Counted from the first letter of the stretch, positions 26,594-35,338 are shown. The stretch is 64,000 bases of DNA from Methanoculleus thermophilus (GCF_001571405.1 NZ_BCNX01000004.1:1-64000); one strand, 5' to 3'. The notes: a model not told the origin generated them from the letters alone. Made by a program: numbers and translations.

Positions 26594-26896
26594 ATGAAGA
26601 CACTTGAATTTCACCGTGACGATGCGAAGGACCGGGTGACGGTCGCGTGCGCAGATCGTGAAGTTTCAGTTTACTCTTACTGCGGTTACTGTCGACACTG
26701 TGCAGGTGTCCGGGTCGGCAAGCGGGTGATCCCGACGCCGCAGCGCCAGGCGCTCTTTGGTGTCCGGCAGGGTGGAAGCCTGGACGAAAATCTGTTAAAC
26801 GCTGCGGTCATGTTTAATACCCTCGTCCGTGACGGCAGCGCAATCGAGTGTGAGGATGACGCTGGTGAGGGGTTCCGCTCGATGTACCGCTTTTAG
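26594..26896 (+). CDS. Small cysteine-containing protein of unknown family
   Basis: A 100-residue soluble protein starting MKTLEFHRDDAKDRVTVACADREV. The cysteine cluster YCGYCRHCAG (CxxCxxC) around residue 33 could bind metal or an iron-sulfur group, and two more cysteines lie at about residues 19 and 82. No family recognised. Codon use resembles the neighbours, and the gene is divergent from tuf, so I take it as real. No clear ribosome-binding site; the message could be leaderless. Confidence 0.6.
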   Translation: MKTLEFHRDDAKDRVTVACADREVSVYSYCGYCRHCAGVRVGKRVIPTPQRQALFGVRQGGSLDENLLNAAVMFNTLVRDGSAIECEDDAGEGFRSMYRF

Positions 26897-26989
26897 ATTG
26901 GGGATGTGTGTCGCCGGGCCGGGTCGACCGATATCCGCCAGGATCCACCTGCCCGGTCCGGCTGAATGTTTTGGGCTATTGAGCTCCTC

Positions 26990-27871
26990 TTAATCCTCAG
27001 TTTTCTCTTCCTTTGGCCCGAACTCTCTCCTGATCTCCTCTGCAAACTTCTCAAACCCTATCTCATCCATCTGATCCGCGAGGAACCGGTCACTCCATGC
27101 GCTGCGGTAGACCCAGTAGACGATCTTATCAACCACCTCGACGACCTCATCCTCGGTCTCAACTGTGACGAGTTCCTGCCCAGCGCGCGGGGATGCTCCA
27201 CGCCGTCCGCCGACTGTGATCTGATAGTGATCATACTCCGACTTCAGAAGGTGGTAGGGACAGGAGTGGATGCAGATGCCGCACTGAACGCATTTGTTCT
27301 CGTCAAGGACGGAGATGCCATTCTTCAGGGATATAGCGCATTCTTTGCAGTACTCTACGCAGGTTCCGCATCCTGTGCAGAGTCCGGGTATGCGCAATGG
27401 CCGGATCCGGCCGATGATCCCGATATCGTTCAGGAGCGGGCTGTTGCACATACGGGTACAGCCGGATATGGCGATGCGAAGCCGTATGGGGAGTTCTTTC
27501 CCAAAGACCCGCTGATCAATCTTCCGCGCGAGATCTATCGTCTCGCAGTTGGCGTACTTGCACCGCTCCGTCCCCGGGCACGCCATGATATTCACCACCT
27601 CGTTATACTCCGCCCCGATGGGTGTCCCATTCTTCTCGAGTGCTTTGGCGACCTTTGGAAGGTTCTCGGGGTTTATATGCGGGATCTCCACTGTCTGGCG
27701 CATGGTCAGATGGAGTGAGCCGTCCCCGAACTTCTCACTGATCTTTGCTAACTGCTTGATCTGGGTTGCAGAGAGAACGCCTGCCGGGATCCGTACCCGT
27801 ACCGTCGCATAGTCTGCGTTCCGTTCAGTGATGACTCCTCCCCGGGAGTAGAGGGCCTGATCTTGCATCAT
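26990..27871 (-). CDS. Small siroheme/[4Fe-4S] sulfite-reductase-like protein (Dsr-LP) with ferredoxin domain
   Basis: About 293 residues. A nitrite/sulfite-reductase ferredoxin-like half domain is followed by the siroheme-[4Fe-4S] ligands CPGTERC (Cx5C) and SGCTRMC (Cx3C), then two [4Fe-4S] motifs CTGCGTCVEYCKEC and CVQCGICIHSCPYH. This is the architecture of the small dissimilatory sulfite reductase-like proteins common in methanogens; their substrate is not settled, and assimilatory sulfite reduction is one suggestion. The frame is open for 60 more codons upstream, but these overlap cobS and lack family character; the double ATG at 27871/27868 is preferred. It lies 38 bases past cobS on the same strand. 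Confidence 0.82.
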   Translation of the reverse strand: MMQDQALYSRGGVITERNADYATVRVRIPAGVLSATQIKQLAKISEKFGDGSLHLTMRQTVEIPHINPENLPKVAKALEKNGTPIGAEYNEVVNIMACPGTERCKYANCETIDLARKIDQRVFGKELPIRLRIAISGCTRMCNSPLLNDIGIIGRIRPLRIPGLCTGCGTCVEYCKECAISLKNGISVLDENKCVQCGICIHSCPYHLLKSEYDHYQITVGGRRGASPRAGQELVTVETEDEVVEVVDKIVYWVYRSAWSDRFLADQMDEIGFEKFAEEIRREFGPKEEKTED

Positions 27872-27908
27872 CCTAAAGTAGTAACGGTCGCCAGCATAAA
27901 AAAGGTGA

Positions 27909-28619
27909 TTACATGAGAGCAAGGAGGAGGATTGTTCCCGCCCTGACAATCTCGTTTGTAGCCCCGACAACGTCGCCGTTGACACCGCCAAAGAGCCGGC
28001 GGGAGAGGGCAAGCATGAGTGCGGCGATGATACCCGTGCCTGCGAGAGCAAGTGCGATCCCTAGCCGGGGCAATGGCAACAGGAAGAGCGGTAGCGCAAG
28101 AACGGTTGCCGGGATCAGGAACCAGGGTTTTGCATATCCATGGAGGTAGGAGTGGATCCCCTCCCGGAACGGCACGCCGAGGGTGGTCAGGTACGACATT
28201 GCGACCTTCGCGCAGACCTCAGCGACGAGGATGGCTGCCGGGAGATTCGCCACGCTCTGGAGCCCTGAGTACGCAAGAAGCGTGACGATGATCCCCGCCG
28301 CAACGGCGCCGGCCCCCGTGGTCCGGTCGGTCATGGCCGCGACCCTTTTCTCCCGGCTCCCGTGTGCCATAAGTCCGTCACCAAAGTCCAGCAGGCCGTC
28401 GAAGTGGTTGCACCCGGAGAGTATGAGTACTGCCGCGAGAGCTACGGTGGCAGCCACCGTAGGAGATGCTATCCAGTATACGATGCCGGCCGCAATCCCA
28501 CCGATGACATAGCCCGCGAGCGGGTAGAGGTAAGAGCGGCGGGCGAAGTGCTCAAACTCGACTGGTCTCCCGAGGGGGAGCGATGTGCAGAACTGCAGGA
28601 GGGCTAGAACGGATTTCAC
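27909..28619 (-). CDS. cobS: Adenosylcobinamide-GDP ribazoletransferase (cobalamin synthase)
   Basis: A membrane enzyme joining alpha-ribazole to AdoCbi-GDP in the last steps of cobamide synthesis. The 236-residue protein has several hydrophobic spans and the signature CNHFDGLLDFGDGLMAHGSREKR (DGLxDxxDG). GTG start at 28619 overlaps the stop of the upstream PgpA-type gene (GTGA). Methanogens need cobamides for methyltransferases, consistent with the neighbouring cobZ-like and cobT genes. Confidence 0.92.
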   Translation of the reverse strand: MKSVLALLQFCTSLPLGRPVEFEHFARRSYLYPLAGYVIGGIAAGIVYWIASPTVAATVALAAVLILSGCNHFDGLLDFGDGLMAHGSREKRVAAMTDRTTGAGAVAAGIIVTLLAYSGLQSVANLPAAILVAEVCAKVAMSYLTTLGVPFREGIHSYLHGYAKPWFLIPATVLALPLFLLPLPRLGIALALAGTGIIAALMLALSRRLFGGVNGDVVGATNEIVRAGTILLLALM

Positions 28620-29050
28620 ATTGACTCACTGTAGAGACGCGATGTGCAGCCTGCGATCAGTCCGGCTATGGCGTCGTCGAGGAAGGGCCCGAGTTCCTTT
28701 AAGATGCCCGGTTTCTTCTGATCGTAACGGGTGAACTCGAATCGTGCGTAGGTCCCCCCGATCACCTCGGCGATGGCCATGCCGATGATCTCGTCCGAGA
28801 GCAAAAAGACCGGATCGTCGGCGATCTCTGAGTTCTTCCGCTTTACGTAGAGTTCGTCCTCAAGCAGTATGGCGCCGAGGAGGAGGGATGAAATGTTCGG
28901 GTCGTCCAGAGCCTTTCGGATCTTTTCATCGAGCCTGCGCACGGCCTCATCTGCTCCAACCCCGTGGGGAACGTAGAGTTCCATCGCCGTGGCGACGATA
29001 TCATCTCTTTTGATGCCTCTCTCTTCCAGCCTGCGCTCTATTTCAAACAT
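28616..29050 (-). CDS. cobZ: PgpA-family phosphatase, probably alpha-ribazole-5'-phosphate phosphatase CobZ
   Basis: A 144-residue protein of the phosphatidylglycerophosphatase A family. SEIADDPVFLLSDEIIGMAIAEVIGGTYARFEFTRYDQKKPGI resembles the archaeal CobZ group, which replaces bacterial CobC by dephosphorylating alpha-ribazole phosphate (or its cobalamin form). The coupling to cobS by a GTGA overlap and the nearby cobT favour the cobamide role over a lipid one. It starts at ATG 29050. Confidence 0.8.
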   Translation of the reverse strand: MFEIERRLEERGIKRDDIVATAMELYVPHGVGADEAVRRLDEKIRKALDDPNISSLLLGAILLEDELYVKRKNSEIADDPVFLLSDEIIGMAIAEVIGGTYARFEFTRYDQKKPGILKELGPFLDDAIAGLIAGCTSRLYSESM

Positions 29051-29456
29051 TGCTCAAGTATTGGCGATGTGAGGTATTTTGGCGTTTGTATTGGCGAGGC
29101 CCAAGAGATGGCCGAAGATCGTCGACGCGCGGGCGGGGCAAGCGTGTGGCACTGGCGATGCGAAGAGCAGAGTTTGGAGATCCCTTATGGTTTTTAGAGT
29201 AACTCCAGCCAAAAAGGGAGGTGTATGAGCACCGCAAGGTGCGGGTACCGGTGTTCACCAATGAATTGAAGCACCGAGTATCGAGTTCGGGATAACAGGC
29301 GAGACCTGAAGCCGAAAGATGCTGCAGCTGCCCGGGAAAGCCCTGTGACAAACCTCGTGGTCGATGCGCGCCCCGGACCTGTAACACCCGCCCCCGTATC
29401 TTCCAGTATCTTCCTGACAGCAACCTCTACTACCCCGCCCCCCTCACATTGTACTG
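29051..29456. other. Divergent cobZ-cobT intergenic region with hairpins
   Basis: About 400 bases without a convincing gene. Repeated TTGGCGA/TGGCGATG words cluster at 29060-29162. GCACC-GCAA-GGTGC at about 29229-29242 forms a hairpin with a GNRA tetraloop. CAGGCGAGACCTG near 29297 resembles the B12-box core of cobalamin riboswitches with one inserted base, but the other conserved blocks are not in the expected order. It probably holds the two promoters and a cobT leader. Confidence 0.35.
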
Positions 29457-30473
29457 ATGTCTCGTCCATTTCTCTCAAATGATCCACAGTTCAGGCCCAA
29501 GCGCCCGATGATGGCGCTTATCCTCGGCAATACTCTGCTCTCCACCATCCCCGGCATATCCGGTGCCGGGCCGACCCCCGAAAAGACCCTGCTCACACCG
29601 AACCTGGACGCGGAACTCGTCACGACCGGCGCGATCACGAGCGTCTCGGCCAGGCCGAACACTCCTACCGGGTGCCCGACGCCGGCGAGCATCACCCGGT
29701 CAATGGTGGAGCTGACGGGCCTTGCTCCAATCTTCATCAATGCAGGGCTTGTCCATCCTCCAACCGTCCCCTGCCTGGACGTTTACGGGAGCCCGGGCGG
29801 CGACCCCCGGAAAGAGGATGCTGTGCCGCAGGCAGCGCAACTCTATGAGCGGGGTGAGATGATCGGGAGGCTCCTTTCGCAGTACAGCGACTTTTTGATG
29901 CTTGGCGAGTGTGTCCCCGGCGGCACCACCACTGCTCTCTGCGTCCTGCGGGCGCTCGGCTACAATGCCTCGGTCAGCAGCGCCTTTGCCGAGAACCCTC
30001 TCGGCCTGAAGGATTCTATCTGCAGGGAGGCGCTTGCCCGCATCGAGGCCGCCGGGGTCCACGAGCCGCTGGATATTCTCCGTGCTACGGGCGACCCCAT
30101 GATGCCGGTGGCGGCGGGAATCGCAAGCACGTACACCGGAGAGATCTTCTTTGCCGGCGGGACCCAGATGCTTGCCGTCGCGGCTATCTTAAAAGGGCTC
30201 CATAAAAGGGTGCCGCGCCTTGCAACAACGGTCTATGTCAGGGACGACCCCTCCGCGGGATTTGTTCGTTCGGTCGCCGATGTCGGCGCTACCGCGTACT
30301 TCGTCGACCCGAACTTCGGCGATATTGGACATCCCGGGCTCGCTCGCTACTGCATCGGCGAGGTCAAAGAAGGTACGGGTGCTGGAGGTGCCCTGATGCT
30401 CGCCTATCTTATGGGTCACAAACCCGAGGAGATCACTCAAAAAGTCTATGATTTTGTCAGGCAGTATGCCTGA
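29457..30473 (+). CDS. cobT: Archaeal CobT-like nicotinate-nucleotide-dependent phosphoribosyltransferase (UPF0284)
   Basis: Activates the lower cobamide base by forming alpha-ribazole 5'-phosphate. The 338-residue protein carries IPGISGAGPTPEKTLLTPNLDAEL near the N-terminus, then YGSPGGDPRKEDAV, MLGECVPGGTTTALCVLRALGY and FAGGTQMLAVAAILK, the conserved blocks of the archaeal family related to bacterial CobT. ATG 29457 is the only start after an in-frame stop at 29415; an internal ATG pair at 29508 would cut the family N-terminus. Divergent from cobZ-cobS, completing a small cobamide locus. Confidence 0.88.
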   Translation: MSRPFLSNDPQFRPKRPMMALILGNTLLSTIPGISGAGPTPEKTLLTPNLDAELVTTGAITSVSARPNTPTGCPTPASITRSMVELTGLAPIFINAGLVHPPTVPCLDVYGSPGGDPRKEDAVPQAAQLYERGEMIGRLLSQYSDFLMLGECVPGGTTTALCVLRALGYNASVSSAFAENPLGLKDSICREALARIEAAGVHEPLDILRATGDPMMPVAAGIASTYTGEIFFAGGTQMLAVAAILKGLHKRVPRLATTVYVRDDPSAGFVRSVADVGATAYFVDPNFGDIGHPGLARYCIGEVKEGTGAGGALMLAYLMGHKPEEITQKVYDFVRQYA

Positions 30474-30509
30474 GGAAGGACTATACCTTTTTAAATCCAC
30501 CTATATACA

Positions 30510-31064
30510 ATGCTTCCACTCTATGTGGTTAATAATTACGGACAGTTCAACCACCTGATCCTCCGAACGCTTCGTGACATGGGTATTGAGACCAAGATGA
30601 TCTCGAACGAGACGCCCCCGACCGAGGTCGCCCGGGGGTGCCGGGGGGTCATCCTTGGCGGCGGTCCAACTCTTGAGCGCATCGGCGTCGCCCCTAAATA
30701 CCTGGATCTCGGTATTCCGGTTCTTGGTATCTGTCTTGGGTTGCACATCATGGCGACGGCCCGGGGAGGCATGGTCCGCCGGGGTGCTAGAGGAGGGTTC
30801 GGTGCGGTCGAGGTCGATATTCTCGAGCGAAACCCTCTCCTGGAGGGTTACCCGGACAGGATGCAGGTATGGGCATCCCACGCAGATGAGGTCTCGGTCG
30901 TTCCGGAAGGGTTCGTCCGGCTTGCAGAATCGGAGATCTGCAGTGTGGAGGCGATGGCCTCTCCCAATGAGCGTCTCTATGGTGTCCAATGGCATCCGGA
31001 GGTCAGTCATACTGTCAATGGACGGCTTCTCTTTGAGAATTTCAACCGAATATGCTTGGAATAG
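30510..31064 (+). CDS. guaAA: GMP synthase, glutamine amidotransferase subunit
   Basis: In archaea GMP synthase is split; this 184-residue class I amidotransferase subunit makes ammonia from glutamine for the ATP-pyrophosphatase subunit. The nucleophile is in VLGICLGLHIMA, and His and Glu in VQWHPEVSHT; the oxyanion region is VILGGGPTLE. ATG 30510 follows an AT-rich element (CTTTTTAAAT near 30488) closely enough that the mRNA may be leaderless. The 3' end overlaps the YkgJ-family gene. Confidence 0.93.
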   Translation: MLPLYVVNNYGQFNHLILRTLRDMGIETKMISNETPPTEVARGCRGVILGGGPTLERIGVAPKYLDLGIPVLGICLGLHIMATARGGMVRRGARGGFGAVEVDILERNPLLEGYPDRMQVWASHADEVSVVPEGFVRLAESEICSVEAMASPNERLYGVQWHPEVSHTVNGRLLFENFNRICLE

Positions 31065-31594
31065 ATGATGTTGCGAACCGGATCAGGTCCGTCGGGTTTC
31101 GTTGCCTGGGGTGTGGTGCCTGCTGTCGGCGGGTCGCCGAGGACTCGAACCTCGTGCTGGTGAGCCCTGCTGAGGTTAGAAAGATCATGGCGGCAACGAA
31201 GATGTCCTGGGATGAGGTTGCCGAGCCCTATCCGGACTTTATCGAGTCTGAATCTGGCGGCCAATATACCCTTGCCTGGTGCATCCGGCGCAATGAGGAT
31301 GCATGTATCTTTCTTCGGGACGGCAGATGCTCAATCTATCCTCACCGCCCCTGGATCTGCCGCACGTACCCTTTTATGCTGGTCGACGACGACCTTTTGG
31401 TCTCGGAATGCCCTGGCCTTGGCACACCACTCTCTCTCCACGATGCGCATGTTGCAGCGGCCGACCTCTGCAGGAGGCAGGCCGCTGAGACCGCAGAGGA
31501 GATCGGCCTGCGCGCTGCCTATCAGAGGGCAGTGGTACCGCCGGGAAAGCGCGCCGTGATCGATAGTGAAGGCATGAAGGTGCTCAATGGCTGA
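31052..31594 (+). CDS. YkgJ-family cysteine cluster protein
   Basis: A 180-residue protein with the family arrangement FRCLGCGACCRR near the N-terminus, then CIFLRDGRCSIYPHRPWICRTYPF and a later CPGL cysteine, forming a putative zinc or iron-sulfur site. The family (UPF0153) has no settled function. The start overlaps guaAA by 13 bases and its stop overlaps the TraB gene by 8 bases. Confidence 0.85.
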   Translation: MLGIDDVANRIRSVGFRCLGCGACCRRVAEDSNLVLVSPAEVRKIMAATKMSWDEVAEPYPDFIESESGGQYTLAWCIRRNEDACIFLRDGRCSIYPHRPWICRTYPFMLVDDDLLVSECPGLGTPLSLHDAHVAAADLCRRQAAETAEEIGLRAAYQRAVVPPGKRAVIDSEGMKVLNG

Positions 31595-32783
31595 GATTCG
31601 CCTTGTCGGGACGGCGCACGTCTCACAGAAGAGCATTGATGAAGTCCGGTCGGCTATCGAGGAGTTCCAGCCCGACATCGTCGGCGTAGAACTCGACCGG
31701 GGCCGATACATAGCGCTCACTCAGGAGGTGGCCGAACCTTCGGTCACAGATATCCTAAAGGGCGGGAACTTCGGGCAGCTCCTCGTCCAGTGGGTGCTTA
31801 CCTTCATCCAGCAACGGATCGGCGCCGAGACTGGTGTTAAACCCGGCTCTGAGATGCTGGCCGCTATCGAGGAGGCCCAGGCGCATCAGATATCTGTGGG
31901 ACTTATAGACCGGGATATTCGGATCACGCTTGCCCGGTTCTGGGGAAAGATGGGGATCTGGGAGAAGACCAAACTCATCGGTGCTCTGCTCTACTCGCTG
32001 GTGGGGGTTGAGGGCCAGGAACTTGATGTGGATGAGCTCACGAACCAGGATGTGGTGAGTGCCGCGATGGAGGAGTTCCGGAAGTTCTCCCCAAAGGGTG
32101 CACAGGCTCTCATCGATGAGCGGGATGCCTATCTTGCTCACCAGATCTTGATGCTCGGGACCCAGTACGAGAGGGTGCTTGCAGTCGTCGGTGCCGGACA
32201 CATCCAGGGGGTGCAGCGTTACCTTGACGCACCGGAGACGCTGCCGCCGCTCCAGTCCCTGACGGGTGAGGTGAAGGGTCTGCCGTGGGCGAAGATCTTT
32301 GGAGCGGGCGTCACAGTCCTCTTCCTCCTCCTGATCGCTGCGATAGCCTTCTCCGGTGTGGGGCTCGATGTTCTGCTGGCCGCTCTCGTCTACTGGGTTC
32401 TGATCAATGGTATCTTGAGCGCCGCGTTCACGCTGCTTGCCGGTGGACATCCTCTCTCGGCGGCTACGGCGTTCGCCGTCTCCTGGATGACGTCGCTCAA
32501 CCCCCTGCTTGCGGCCGGGTGGTTTGCAGCCTATGTTGAGGCAAAGATGCGAAAGCCTGCCATCGGAGATTTGAAACGGATCATCGTGGCGGAGACCTTC
32601 TCCGAGATGCGGAGGATCCCGCTCTTTAGGGTGGTGCTGGTTGCAGCTCTTGCGAACGTCGGGAGCACACTCGGGACTGTTGCCTATTTCCTCTTCATCT
32701 TCCCGTTCCTAGGGGTCGATCCAACCGTGGTCGTCACCGACGGTTTTACGAACATGCTGCAGATGATACAGGACCTCTTTTAG
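31587..32783 (+). CDS. TraB/GumN-family membrane protein
   Basis: A 398-residue protein. The N-terminal 220 residues form the TraB domain with VGTAHVS, DIVGVELDRGRY and VVGAGHIQGVQRYL, whose Gly-x-His and Glu residues resemble a metalloprotease-like site. The C-terminal part has about five hydrophobic spans. The family includes PrgY of Enterococcus, which limits a peptide pheromone; the archaeal role is unknown. It ends the guaAA-ykgJ-traB overlapping set. Confidence 0.85.
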   Translation: MAEIRLVGTAHVSQKSIDEVRSAIEEFQPDIVGVELDRGRYIALTQEVAEPSVTDILKGGNFGQLLVQWVLTFIQQRIGAETGVKPGSEMLAAIEEAQAHQISVGLIDRDIRITLARFWGKMGIWEKTKLIGALLYSLVGVEGQELDVDELTNQDVVSAAMEEFRKFSPKGAQALIDERDAYLAHQILMLGTQYERVLAVVGAGHIQGVQRYLDAPETLPPLQSLTGEVKGLPWAKIFGAGVTVLFLLLIAAIAFSGVGLDVLLAALVYWVLINGILSAAFTLLAGGHPLSAATAFAVSWMTSLNPLLAAGWFAAYVEAKMRKPAIGDLKRIIVAETFSEMRRIPLFRVVLVAALANVGSTLGTVAYFLFIFPFLGVDPTVVVTDGFTNMLQMIQDLF

Positions 32784-32859
32784 GGTCGGGTCCCGATCTG
32801 GACTACCTCTGCTTCCCTTTCCCCAAGGTATTTAGGCCTGGAGGGCCCACCATCGTTTC

Positions 32860-33390
32860 ATGAGTCCGATTGGTGGAACGGTTAATCTTGCTGTCACCGT
32901 GATACGGAGTCGGCACAGCGTGCGGAAGTACAAGGACACCCCTATCGAGGAGAAGATCCTCAAAGATGCGCTCGACTGTGCACGCCTTGCACCGACCGCA
33001 AGGAACGAGCAGCCCTGGCTCTTTGGGGCCATCCGGAATCGCGAGACCCTTCAGGCGATCGCGAATCTCGCCGAGAACGCAAGATTCATCGCCGATGCGC
33101 CTGTCTGCTTTGCCATCTTCGGGAAGAAGGATGCAAAATACTACCTTGAAGACTGCTGTGCGGCGACGATGCAGCTCATCCTCGCGCTCCAGTCATGGGG
33201 GGTTGGGTCCTGCTGGGTTGCGGGGGAGAAGAAAGAGTATGCTGAAGACGTCAGAACCCTTCTCAATGTCCCGGACGAATATACGCTTGTCTCTCTCGTG
33301 CCTGCAGGGTACCCCGAGGAAGTCCAGATCAAGCAGAAGAAGATCCTTGATGAGGTCACGTTCTTCGAGCGCTACGAGGAGGAAGAGTGA
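32860..33390 (+). CDS. Nitroreductase-family FMN protein
   Basis: A 176-residue flavoprotein. TVIRSRHSVRKYKDTPIEEKILKDAL and CARLAPTARNEQPWLF are the FMN-binding start of the family, and LQSWGVGSCWVAG follows, with a short C-terminal part. Substrate unknown. ATG 32860 is used; TATTTAGG 25-30 bases upstream could be its TATA box. Confidence 0.88.
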   Translation: MSPIGGTVNLAVTVIRSRHSVRKYKDTPIEEKILKDALDCARLAPTARNEQPWLFGAIRNRETLQAIANLAENARFIADAPVCFAIFGKKDAKYYLEDCCAATMQLILALQSWGVGSCWVAGEKKEYAEDVRTLLNVPDEYTLVSLVPAGYPEEVQIKQKKILDEVTFFERYEEEE

Positions 33391-33427
33391 CCGCGTATAA
33401 ATCGCGGGATATTCAAAATCTCTTTTT
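33391..33427 (+). terminator. Hairpin and T run between convergent genes
   Basis: CCGCG and CGCGG pair around a seven-base loop at 33391-33407 immediately after the nitroreductase stop, with CTTTTTATA following at 33422. It separates the gene from the convergent DUF2115 gene. Confidence 0.5.
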
Positions 33428-33433
33428 ATACCC

Positions 33434-33991
33434 TTAAAGATCACTCTGCTTCGCCGGACAGTACGGACAGAGGGCATTCCCGACATCGTTGGCCCTCTCT
33501 CGAACGGGACAGAGGTACTCCCCGTTCTTTACCTCTACCTTGAGTCCGCCGGGAAATGGGGTGCCCACCGGATGGGCGGGGCGGTCGAGGACGAAGAGGT
33601 TGAAGGCGGCAAGGAGGAAGTAGAGGAGTTCGAAGTGCTGCTCCTCCGTATTGCTGGCAAGGCACGTCTTCTCGACCATGTTGCAGAAGTCCTGAAACTC
33701 ACTGGAGATTGGTCCGTCTGGTATGCCTCGCTTGCCCTGGCGGACTGTTGAGATGAGCCTGTGGTGCGTCGCAAAGATCTGCTCCATGATCCATGGGTAG
33801 AGGCGCTGCCGGTATCCTGCAGGGACGCCCTTAAGATCCCGCTCCACCCGTTTGCGCATCTCCTGGAGATCCAGAAGCGAGTACTGCGAGACTGCCTGGT
33901 AGAGGACTTCTGCGAGTTCCATCCGCGTCTTTGCCGACCGCAAGCTGGAACAGATTTGGCGGACGCCCGAGGGACCCTGGATTGTGCTCAT
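33434..33991 (-). CDS. DUF2115-family protein
   Basis: A 185-residue soluble protein of an archaeal family of unknown function. EMRKRVERDLKGVPAGYRQRLYPWIMEQIFATHHRL is the helical core, followed by EFQDFCNMVEKTC, and the C-terminus CPVRERANDVGNALCPYCPA carries a CxxC cysteine group likely to bind metal. The start may be ATG 33991 or an internal ATG near 33922 (MELAEVL); no ribosome-binding site settles this. Convergent with the nitroreductase gene and divergent from amt. Confidence 0.8.
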   Translation of the reverse strand: MSTIQGPSGVRQICSSLRSAKTRMELAEVLYQAVSQYSLLDLQEMRKRVERDLKGVPAGYRQRLYPWIMEQIFATHHRLISTVRQGKRGIPDGPISSEFQDFCNMVEKTCLASNTEEQHFELLYFLLAAFNLFVLDRPAHPVGTPFPGGLKVEVKNGEYLCPVRERANDVGNALCPYCPAKQSDL

Positions 33992-34050
33992 CGTCAGTGT
34001 ATGATCTTTGATCGCCGGGGGTATCAGTTCTCCCCTGGGGTGTCGCGTAA

Positions 34051-34084
34051 CAGAAATATTTATAATACATGGAAGGAAACTTCC
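34051..34084 (+). promoter_or_regulatory. amt-glnK promoter with NrpR-type operator
   Basis: CAGAAATATTTATAAT at 34051-34066 is an excellent archaeal BRE/TATA element. Four bases on, GGAAGGAAACTTCC at 34071-34084 matches exactly GGAA-N6-TTCC, the operator of the methanogen nitrogen repressor NrpR. Its location at the predicted transcription start fits repression under nitrogen sufficiency. The transcript would then encode ammonium transporter and PII protein, well-known NrpR-type targets. Confidence 0.75.
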
Positions 34085-34131
34085 TTCTGATATGTGGCGA
34101 GAACACGTTATGGTGAGCTGGGGGTCGGGGT

Positions 34132-35325
34132 ATGATTGACTCCGGCGATACGGCGTTTATTCTGATCTGTACGGCACTGGTCATGCTGATGACGCCAGGA
34201 GTGGGACTCTTCTATGGCGGGCTCGTGCGCCGGAAGAATTTCATCTCCATGCTCGCACTGGCATTCATCGCACTTGCCCTCGTCAGCATCCAGTGGGTCA
34301 TCTGCGGCTACAGCCTCGCCTTCGGCACCGACGTTCATGGGGTGATCGGAGGCCTTGAGTACGTCTTCCTGCAGGGTGTCGGGATGGATGGCGATGGGAT
34401 CCCGGACCTGCTCTTTATGGCCTTCCAGATGGTCTTTGCGGGCCTCACGCTTGCAATCGTGACATCCGGGGTTGCGGAGCGGATAAAGATGAGTTCGTTC
34501 GTCGTCTTCGGCCTGCTCTGGACGACGCTGGTCTACGACCCGCTCGCCCACTGGGCTTGGGGCGGTGGATGGGCTGCCGAGCTCGGTGCGCTCGACTTTG
34601 CTGGCGGCACGGTCGTTCATATCAGTTCGGGCTTTGCGGCGCTTGCGCTCGCCCTCGTCATCGGGAAGCGTCTCGGGTTCGGTTCGCATGGCATGGAGCC
34701 GAACAACATCCCGATGGTCCTCCTCGGCGGGGCCCTCCTCTGGTTTGGATGGTTCGGGTTCAACGCCGGAAGCGCTCTTGCTGCGGACGGCCTTGCGGCG
34801 AACGCGTTTGTCGTAACAAACATCGCTGCCTCTGCCGGAGCGCTCGCCTGGCTCTGCGCCGCCTGGGTCCGCGGGAGACCTGGATCGGTTGGGATGATCA
34901 GCGGCGCAATTGCGGGCCTCGTCGCCATCACCCCGGCGGCCGGATTCGTCAGCCCCATGGCTGCCATTCCGATCGGTGCCCTCGCCGGCCTTGTCTGTTA
35001 CGGAGCCCTGCTCCTCCGGATCAGATTGGGTCTTGACGAGAGCCTGGATGCCTGGGCGATCCACGGCATGGGGGGCATCTTTGGCGCTCTCGCGACCGGG
35101 ATATTTGCTGTCGCCGCGGTTGGGGGCGTGGATGGCCTGTTCTACGGAAACCCAGGTCAGTTCCTCATCCAGTTCGTGGATGTTGCTGTGGTCGTAGCTT
35201 ACTCATTCGGCGTGACCTATATCATTGCAAGGGCTGTGGATGCGGTGATGGGCCTGCGCGTTAGCGAGGAAGAGGAGTACGTCGGGCTGGACATCGCCCA
35301 GCACGGCGAGTCTGTCCGTGTATGA
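34132..35325 (+). CDS. amt: Ammonium transporter (Amt family)
   Basis: An eleven-span channel for ammonium, 397 residues. The N-terminus is [27 protein letters not shown], a standard Amt block; [12 protein letters not shown] and the first pore His in [13 protein letters not shown] are followed by [13 protein letters not shown] and the second pore His in [18 protein letters not shown]. The C-terminal tail is cytoplasmic and would contact the PII protein encoded next, whose reading begins almost at the amt stop. Transcription is likely under NrpR control from 34051-34084. Confidence 0.95.
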   Translation: MIDSGDTAFILICTALVMLMTPGVGLFYGGLVRRKNFISMLALAFIALALVSIQWVICGYSLAFGTDVHGVIGGLEYVFLQGVGMDGDGIPDLLFMAFQMVFAGLTLAIVTSGVAERIKMSSFVVFGLLWTTLVYDPLAHWAWGGGWAAELGALDFAGGTVVHISSGFAALALALVIGKRLGFGSHGMEPNNIPMVLLGGALLWFGWFGFNAGSALAADGLAANAFVVTNIAASAGALAWLCAAWVRGRPGSVGMISGAIAGLVAITPAAGFVSPMAAIPIGALAGLVCYGALLLRIRLGLDESLDAWAIHGMGGIFGALATGIFAVAAVGGVDGLFYGNPGQFLIQFVDVAVVVAYSFGVTYIIARAVDAVMGLRVSEEEEYVGLDIAQHGESVRV

Positions 35326-35338
35326 TGGAGTGGTGCAG

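Noticed and set aside
29221-29360. Canonical cobalamin riboswitch upstream of cobT
   Set aside because: Only a B12-box-like word is present; the conserved GCCACTG and other blocks are missing or in the wrong order, so I list it as a weak finding rather than a riboswitch.
34108-35064. 318-codon open frame antisense to amt
   Set aside because: Highly charged, Glu/Arg/Asp-rich complement of a membrane-protein gene; no support.
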